Positions 6,010 to 10,007 of a stretch of DNA of 10,007 nucleotides are shown here, piece by piece. Positions within the stretch are counted from its first letter, which is position 1; each line of letters opens with the position of its first letter. The stretch lies in NCBI GenBank assembly GCA_031271245.1, contig JAISWC010000009.1, positions 1 through 10,007 on the forward strand. The letters run 5' to 3'. Position numbers and translations under genes: made by a program. The DNA comes from Tannerella sp. GTDB taxonomy: Bacteria > Bacteroidota > Bacteroidia > Bacteroidales > Tannerellaceae. A model generated the notes under the pieces. The model searched no databases, was not told the origin of the DNA, and was given only the letters and a program-made list of their open reading frames with translations.

Positions 6010-8709
6010 ATGGAATCAAAACATCATTACACCGGCTTGTCCGATGCCCAGGTCATCGAAAGCCGCAGGCAGCACGGGGAAAATATCCTGACCCCACCGG
6101 AAAAAGAACCACTCTGGAAAGCCTTTCTTGAGAAATTTACCGACCCGATTATCCTCATTTTGCTGGTAGCGTTGGCGCTGTCGATTGGCGTATCGTGCTA
6201 CGAATTTTTCTCGAAACACGACACGGTAAGCGTCTTTTTCGAGCCGGCGGGCATTCTGATTGCCGTGCTGCTGGCCACCGTCGTCGGTTTTTGTTTCGAG
6301 TTGAGCGCCAACAAAAAGTTTGAAGTGCTCAACAAGGTCAACGACGACACGCTGGTCAAGGTCATCCGCAACGGGAACATTTGCCAGATATCCAAAAAGG
6401 ATGTAGTCGTGGGCGACGTCGTGATTCTCGAAACAGGCGAGGAAGTGCCGGCTGACGGCGAACTGCTGGAAGCCGTCTCGCTCCAGATTAACGAATCTAC
6501 GCTTACGGGCGAGCCGGTGATCAAGAAAACGATCCGCCCGGCCGACTTCGACCGGGACGCCACCTATCCCTCCAATCACGCGCTGAAAGGAACGACGGTG
6601 GCCGACGGACACGGCATCATGCAGGTGTTGACGGTCGGCGACGCCACCGAATACGGCAAAGTCTACGAAGGCGCCCAGATCGACAGCAGCGTCGAAACGC
6701 CGCTCAACCGGCAGTTAGACAGGCTGGCCGACCTGATTACGAAGAGCAGCTACGCCATCGCCATCCTGATTGTCATTGGCCGGCTGATTACCTACTTCCT
6801 CAGCATGGAGTTCGACTGGCTTCATTTCGGCAGCTATTTCCTGAACACGGTCATGATTGCCGTCACGGTCATCGTGGTAGCCGTGCCGGAAGGACTGCCG
6901 ATGTCCGTCACCCTGAGCCTGGCGCTGAGCATGAAACGGATGCTCTCCACCAACAACCTGGTTCGCAAGATGCACGCCTGCGAAACGATGGGGGCGACGA
7001 CGGTCATCTGCACGGACAAGACGGGAACGCTCACACAAAACCAGATGCAAATCTACCGGACGAATTTCTACGAACTGGGAGACCGGCCGTTTGCCGACGA
7101 CGAAATCAGCCGTCTGATTCAGGAAGGCATCGCCGCAAACTCCACGGCCTACCTTGACTTTTCCGACAAGACCAAAGTCCGGGCGCTGGGCAATCCGACC
7201 GAAGGCGCCCTGCTGCTCTGGCTGCACGAGCGCCGGGTCAACTACCTGCCCCTGCGCGAGGACGCGGAAGTGGTGGAACAGTTGACGTTTTCGACCGAAC
7301 GAAAATACATGGCAACGGTCGTACAGTCGCCGCTGCTGGGGAAAAAAGTACTGTATGTGAAGGGTGCGCCCGAAATTGTGCTTGCGATGTGCGACGACCT
7401 TCCGGTCAGCGAATCGGAAATCCAGTCGCAGCTGCTGCAATACCAGAACCAGGCCATGCGTACGCTGGGCTTTGCCTGCCGGATGGTGGCGGACGGTGAA
7501 GTCTGCATCAGGGAAGGCCGCCTGTCGCCCGACCTGCGGCTGAAGTTCCTGGGCATTGTAGCCATCTCCGACCCCATTCGCGCCGAGGTGCCCGAAGCGG
7601 TGAAGAACTGTTTGAACGCGGGCATCAGCGTCAAGATCGTCACGGGCGATACGCCGGGAACGGCCAAGGAAATCGGTCGCCAAATCGGCCTGTGGCAGGA
7701 GAACGAACCGGAAACGCACCACCTTTCCGGCGCCGAATTTGCGGCCATGTCCGACCGCGAACTGTCGGAACGGATTGTGCCGATGAAAATCCTTTCCCGC
7801 GCCCGTCCGATGGACAAGCAGCGGCTGGTACAGTTGTTGCAGCAAAAAGACCAGGTCGTGGCCGTCACCGGCGACGGGACGAACGACGCCCCGGCGCTGA
7901 ACGTCGCGCAGGTAGGCCTTTCGATGGGCGACGGCACCTCCGTCGCCAAGGAAGCAAGCGACATTACCATTCTCGACAACTCGTTCAGCAGCATCTCCCG
8001 CGCCGTCATGTGGGGGCGGTCGCTCTATCAAAACATCCAGCGCTTTATCCTGTTCCAGATGACCATCAACGTGGCCGCCTGTCTGATTGTCCTGACAGGC
8101 GCGTTCCTCGGCATGGAATCGCCGCTGACGGTGACGCAGATGCTCTGGGTGAACCTGATTATGGATACCTTTGCGGCGCTGGCGCTGGCCTCCCTGCCGC
8201 CCAATCCCAAAGTGATGAACGAAAAGCCCCGGAAAACGTCCGACCATATCATCAGCCGGCCGATGGCCAAAAACATCCTGAGCGTGGGACTGCTCTTCGT
8301 CGTGCTGCTCATTGGCCTGCTACAGTATTTCAAACATGCGGAGATCACGTCGCTGGTGCAGTTCAGCCTGGTGGATTTCGGACGCAATTTCTTCAATTTC
8401 AGTCCGGGCAACGAACTGTCGCCCGAAGAACTGGCGTTGTTTTTCACCATCTTCGTCATGCTGCAATTCTGGAACATGTTTAATGCCAAAGCCTTCATGA
8501 CGGGCAAATCGGCCTTCTCCTACCTGAGCAAGTGCAAGGGCTTTCTGTCCATTGCAGCGGTCATTCTGGCAGGACAGTGGCTTATTGTGACCGTCGGCGG
8601 AAAGATGTTCAACGTCGTTCCACTGAAGCCGGTCGACTGGGGAATCATCATCGGAGCGACATCCGCCGTATTGTGGATTGGGGAACTGTTGAGAATGGTG
8701 CGGAAGTAG
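6010..8709 (+). CDS. Calcium-translocating P-type ATPase, PMCA type
   Basis: P2B-like ATPase of 899 residues that would export calcium from the cytoplasm at the cost of ATP. Domain order: N-terminal cation-ATPase region (TGLSDAQVIESRRQHGENIL, 8-27); M1-M2 (about 44-64, 76-98); actuator domain with TLTGEP (164-169); M3-M4 (about 247-267, 276-299) with PEGLP (293-297, Glu294); phosphorylation site CTDKTGTLT (334-342, Asp336); nucleotide-binding KGAPE (451-455); DPIRAEVPEAV (521-531); VTGD (544-547); hinge TGDGTNDAP (620-628); then M5-M10. M5 carries QMTINVAACLIVLTGA with Asn687, and M6 NLIMDT with Asn715 and Asp719. The M4 Glu, M6 Asn and Asp, and no acidic residue in M5, is the plasma-membrane-pump pattern associated with one calcium per cycle. 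No calmodulin-type C-terminal extension. The ATG at 6010 gives the normal N-terminus; no Shine-Dalgarno site is seen. Confidence 0.93.
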   Translation: MESKHHYTGLSDAQVIESRRQHGENILTPPEKEPLWKAFLEKFTDPIILILLVALALSIGVSCYEFFSKHDTVSVFFEPAGILIAVLLATVVGFCFELSANKKFEVLNKVNDDTLVKVIRNGNICQISKKDVVVGDVVILETGEEVPADGELLEAVSLQINESTLTGEPVIKKTIRPADFDRDATYPSNHALKGTTVADGHGIMQVLTVGDATEYGKVYEGAQIDSSVETPLNRQLDRLADLITKSSYAIAILIVIGRLITYFLSMEFDWLHFGSYFLNTVMIAVTVIVVAVPEGLPMSVTLSLALSMKRMLSTNNLVRKMHACETMGATTVICTDKTGTLTQNQMQIYRTNFYELGDRPFADDEISRLIQEGIAANSTAYLDFSDKTKVRALGNPTEGALLLWLHERRVNYLPLREDAEVVEQLTFSTERKYMATVVQSPLLGKKVLYVKGAPEIVLAMCDDLPVSESEIQSQLLQYQNQAMRTLGFACRMVADGEVCIREGRLSPDLRLKFLGIVAISDPIRAEVPEAVKNCLNAGISVKIVTGDTPGTAKEIGRQIGLWQENEPETHHLSGAEFAAMSDRELSERIVPMKILSRARPMDKQRLVQLLQQKDQVVAVTGDGTNDAPALNVAQVGLSMGDGTSVAKEASDITILDNSFSSISRAVMWGRSLYQNIQRFILFQMTINVAACLIVLTGAFLGMESPLTVTQMLWVNLIMDTFAALALASLPPNPKVMNEKPRKTSDHIISRPMAKNILSVGLLFVVLLIGLLQYFKHAEITSLVQFSLVDFGRNFFNFSPGNELSPEELALFFTIFVMLQFWNMFNAKAFMTGKSAFSYLSKCKGFLSIAAVILAGQWLIVTVGGKMFNVVPLKPVDWGIIIGATSAVLWIGELLRMVRK

Positions 8710-8734
8710 TTGGTAGTTAATAGATAGTAGAAAG

Positions 8735-9589
8735 ATGAAAGCAATAGTGATTTTATGCATGAGCCTGCTGTGTTTACCGGTTGTAGCTCAACGCGAGAAC
8801 GGGATACGGGTGGGCAGCTACAACCTGCGATGCGGTTCCGCAAATGACGGTATCAATGCCTGGCCGAACAGGAAAGCAAACGTGAAAGCGCTGATACTGT
8901 ATCACGACATCGACATTTTCGGGACGCAGGAAGGCCTCTCCGACCAGCTGGCTTACCTGTGCGAAATGCCCGGATATGCCTATACCGGACGCGGGCGCGA
9001 CGCCGGTACGGATGCCGGCGAACATTCGGCGATTGTTTACAAAACCGCCCGGTTCGAAAAACTGGCATCGGGCGATTTCTGGTTGCGCGAGACGCCCGAC
9101 ACGCCCGGACTGGGCTGGGACGCCACCTGCTGCAACCGTATCTGTTCGTGGGCCAAGTTCCGAGACCGACAGAATGGAAAAACCTTTTATTTCTTCAGCG
9201 TGCATTTCGACCATCAGGGCGTGATCGCGCGGCAGGAATCCGGAAAACTGATGGTGAAGAAAATCGCCGAGATAGCAGGAAAAGAGCCGGTCGTCTGTAC
9301 GGGCGACTTCAATTCCACGCCCGAAACGGAACAGATTCAAACCATGCGTTCGCTGCTGAACGATTCGTACGAAGTCACGCAGATGCCTCCCTACGGCCCG
9401 ACCGGCACGTTTAACGCCTTCAAACCGGACGCCCCCCTGAAAGACCGCATTGACTACGTCTTTGTCAGCCGCGACTTCACGGTCTTGAAATACGCCGTCC
9501 TGACCGACTCCAGGGAACAGCGTTACCCGTCCGACCACCTGCCGGTCGTCGTCGATTTGGACTTTGTCGGGAAAGAAACGTTACCGTAA
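8735..9589 (+). CDS. Secreted endonuclease/exonuclease/phosphatase family protein
   Basis: 284-residue metal-dependent phosphoesterase of the EEP (DNase I-like) fold. Residues 1-19 form a Sec signal peptide ending VVAQ, with no lipobox, so the product is likely periplasmic or secreted. Fold motifs in order: SYNLR (28-32, Asn30), GTQEG (63-67, Glu66, metal ligand), VHFDH (156-160, His157), GDFNSTP (190-196, Asp191 and Asn193), DRIDYVFV (237-244) and SDH (266-268, catalytic His268). All key residues are present, so it should be active. The substrate cannot be told from sequence: family members act on nucleic acids, sphingomyelin, phosphoinositides or other phosphodiesters. It begins 25 bases after the calcium ATPase stop with no visible promoter between, so it may share that transcript. 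The ATG at 8735 is the only start that keeps the full signal peptide. Confidence 0.9.
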   Translation: MKAIVILCMSLLCLPVVAQRENGIRVGSYNLRCGSANDGINAWPNRKANVKALILYHDIDIFGTQEGLSDQLAYLCEMPGYAYTGRGRDAGTDAGEHSAIVYKTARFEKLASGDFWLRETPDTPGLGWDATCCNRICSWAKFRDRQNGKTFYFFSVHFDHQGVIARQESGKLMVKKIAEIAGKEPVVCTGDFNSTPETEQIQTMRSLLNDSYEVTQMPPYGPTGTFNAFKPDAPLKDRIDYVFVSRDFTVLKYAVLTDSREQRYPSDHLPVVVDLDFVGKETLP

Positions 9590-9607
9590 TCCCAAAATCT
9601 CCGTTAG

Positions 9608-9627
9608 AAAATCAACAAGCTGGTTTT
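9608..9627 (+). terminator. Possible weak terminator after the EEP gene
   Basis: A 7-bp stem (9608-9614 with 9621-9627, one G-T pair) with a 6-base loop ends in TTTT, about 18 bases after the stop at 9589. The stem is AT-rich and the U-run is short, so activity is uncertain. The rest of 9590-9721 shows no gene; it also has a 6-base inverted repeat AGTCAT/ATGACT at 9691-9696 and 9710-9715. Confidence 0.25.
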
Positions 9628-9721
9628 AGTTACGCTTCGCGCGGTGGGGCTTTATGCATGATACGAAAGTGATACAAGTAGAACGTCGACAGTCATCCTG
9701 TTGATATGAATGACTTTCCCG

Positions 9722-9785
9722 CTGTGTCTCTCTGTGTTTCTCTGTGTCTTCGCTGTCACGGAGAAGACACAGAGAAACACAGAGA
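9722..9785. repeat. Long inverted repeat built of 10-bp CTGTGTYT units
   Basis: Two 23-base arms (9729-9751 and 9763-9785) are perfect reverse complements around an 11-base spacer (9752-9762). The left side has three CTGTGTYT units starting at 9722, 9732 and 9742, exactly 10 bases apart; the right side has two complementary ACACAGAG units. It lies between the convergent ends of the EEP gene and the minus-strand gene ending at 9816. I recall similar CTCTGTGTTTCTCTGTGT-type sequence as a dispersed intergenic repeat in unrelated bacteria, often mis-annotated as short proteins containing EKHRE; this is from memory. It could act as a bidirectional hairpin or be a mobile-repeat relic. Confidence 0.85.
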
Positions 9786-9815
9786 AGGCGCAAAGGGGAG
9801 TCACCGTTCAGACAC

Positions 9816-10007
9816 TCATCTGACCACCTTTCCTGTCCATCCGCTGCCCCTTACTATCAGCACGCCTTTCGGCAGGCGGTCGGCCGGGAGGGTGGTCGTG
9901 CCTGCCGGAACCGTACCTTCGTATACCTTCGCACCGTTGAGGGCGTAGATTTCTATCCGCTCGGCGCGAACGGTTCGGATATAAAGAAGGTCGCCGTGGA
10001 TGTAGGC
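9816..10007 (-). CDS. C-terminal end of a secreted protein with T9SS type A-like sorting domain (5' part outside window)
   Basis: The minus strand is open from base 10007 to the stop at 9818-9816, giving 63 residues with no start in the window, so the gene begins to the right. Visible features are ERIEIYALNGAKVYEG (16-31), VPAGTTTLPADRLPKGVLIV (33-52) and the end GSGWTGKVVR. The pattern of an I-x-I-Y-x-L-N-G-x-x-V-Y strand, an L-P-x-G-V-x-I-V-R turn and a terminal G-K-V-V-R/K is that of type A C-terminal sorting domains recognised by the type IX secretion system, and of the similar C-terminal beta-domains in Bacteroidales surface proteins. The catalytic or binding part of the protein is not visible, so its function is unknown. 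It is convergent with the EEP gene. Confidence 0.75.
   Translation of the reverse strand, partial: AYIHGDLLYIRTVRAERIEIYALNGAKVYEGTVPAGTTTLPADRLPKGVLIVRGSGWTGKVVR

Noticed and set aside
6715..8247. 510-codon open frame on the minus strand
   Set aside because: It lies wholly antisense to the calcium ATPase, whose motifs are intact. The translated product is rich in R, H, Q and G with no recognisable domain, as expected for a shadow of GC-rich codons.
9722..9785. CRISPR array
   Set aside because: The repeat units are 8-10 bases with 2-base separations and an inverted arrangement; there are no spacers or cas genes.
9706..9948. 80-codon plus-strand frame across the inverted repeat
   Set aside because: It translates the CTGTGT repeat and the antisense of the sorting-domain gene (SLCVSLCLRC, EKHREG), a typical spurious product of this repeat type.

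Overview
The window looks like a chromosomal segment of a Bacteroidota member, most likely order Bacteroidales. The support is: a Bacteroidetes-type -7 promoter element (TAnnTTTG) before gapA with a long A-rich leader, little use of Shine-Dalgarno sites, a coiled-coil protein resembling the Bacteroides Cbp1-like family, Bacteroidetes-like IspD and RecG variants, and at the right edge the tail of a secreted protein resembling a type IX secretion sorting domain. Most genes are fairly GC-rich, so a Tannerella-like lineage is possible, but genus cannot be fixed from sequence alone.

Layout, left to right. (1) Positions 2-3686 are a tightly packed plus-strand operon: the 3' part of a coiled-coil surface or envelope protein, xseB (exonuclease VII small subunit), ispD (MEP-pathway cytidylyltransferase) and recG (branched-DNA helicase). 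The junctions are a 4-base ATGA overlap, a 4-base GTGA overlap and a 6-base gap. (2) A 286-base intergenic stretch ends in the gapA promoter and leader. (3) gapA (glycolytic GAPDH) is closed by a strong hairpin terminator at 5013-5043. (4) Three plus-strand genes follow with short gaps (37 and 25 bases): a two-part protein with an acidic, internally duplicated EF-hand/TerB-like N-terminal region and a UPF0114 (YqhA-like) membrane domain, a complete PMCA-type calcium P-type ATPase, and a Sec-exported endonuclease/exonuclease/phosphatase-fold enzyme. (5) A 226-base convergent intergenic region holds a near-perfect hairpin with two 23-base arms built from a 10-base CTGTGTYT-type repeat. (6) The window ends inside a minus-strand gene, of which only the last 63 codons are visible; they read as a type A T9SS-like C-terminal sorting domain.

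The first four genes serve DNA repair and recombination (xseB, recG), isoprenoid precursor synthesis (ispD) and probably the cell envelope; they share a transcript but no single pathway. The most interesting unit is the UPF0114 fusion plus calcium ATPase: an acidic, possibly divalent-ion-binding cytoplasmic domain on a small membrane protein directly before a calcium exporter suggests a sensing or accessory role in calcium homeostasis. That link is inference. No tRNA, rRNA, CRISPR array, insertion sequence or prophage gene was seen.
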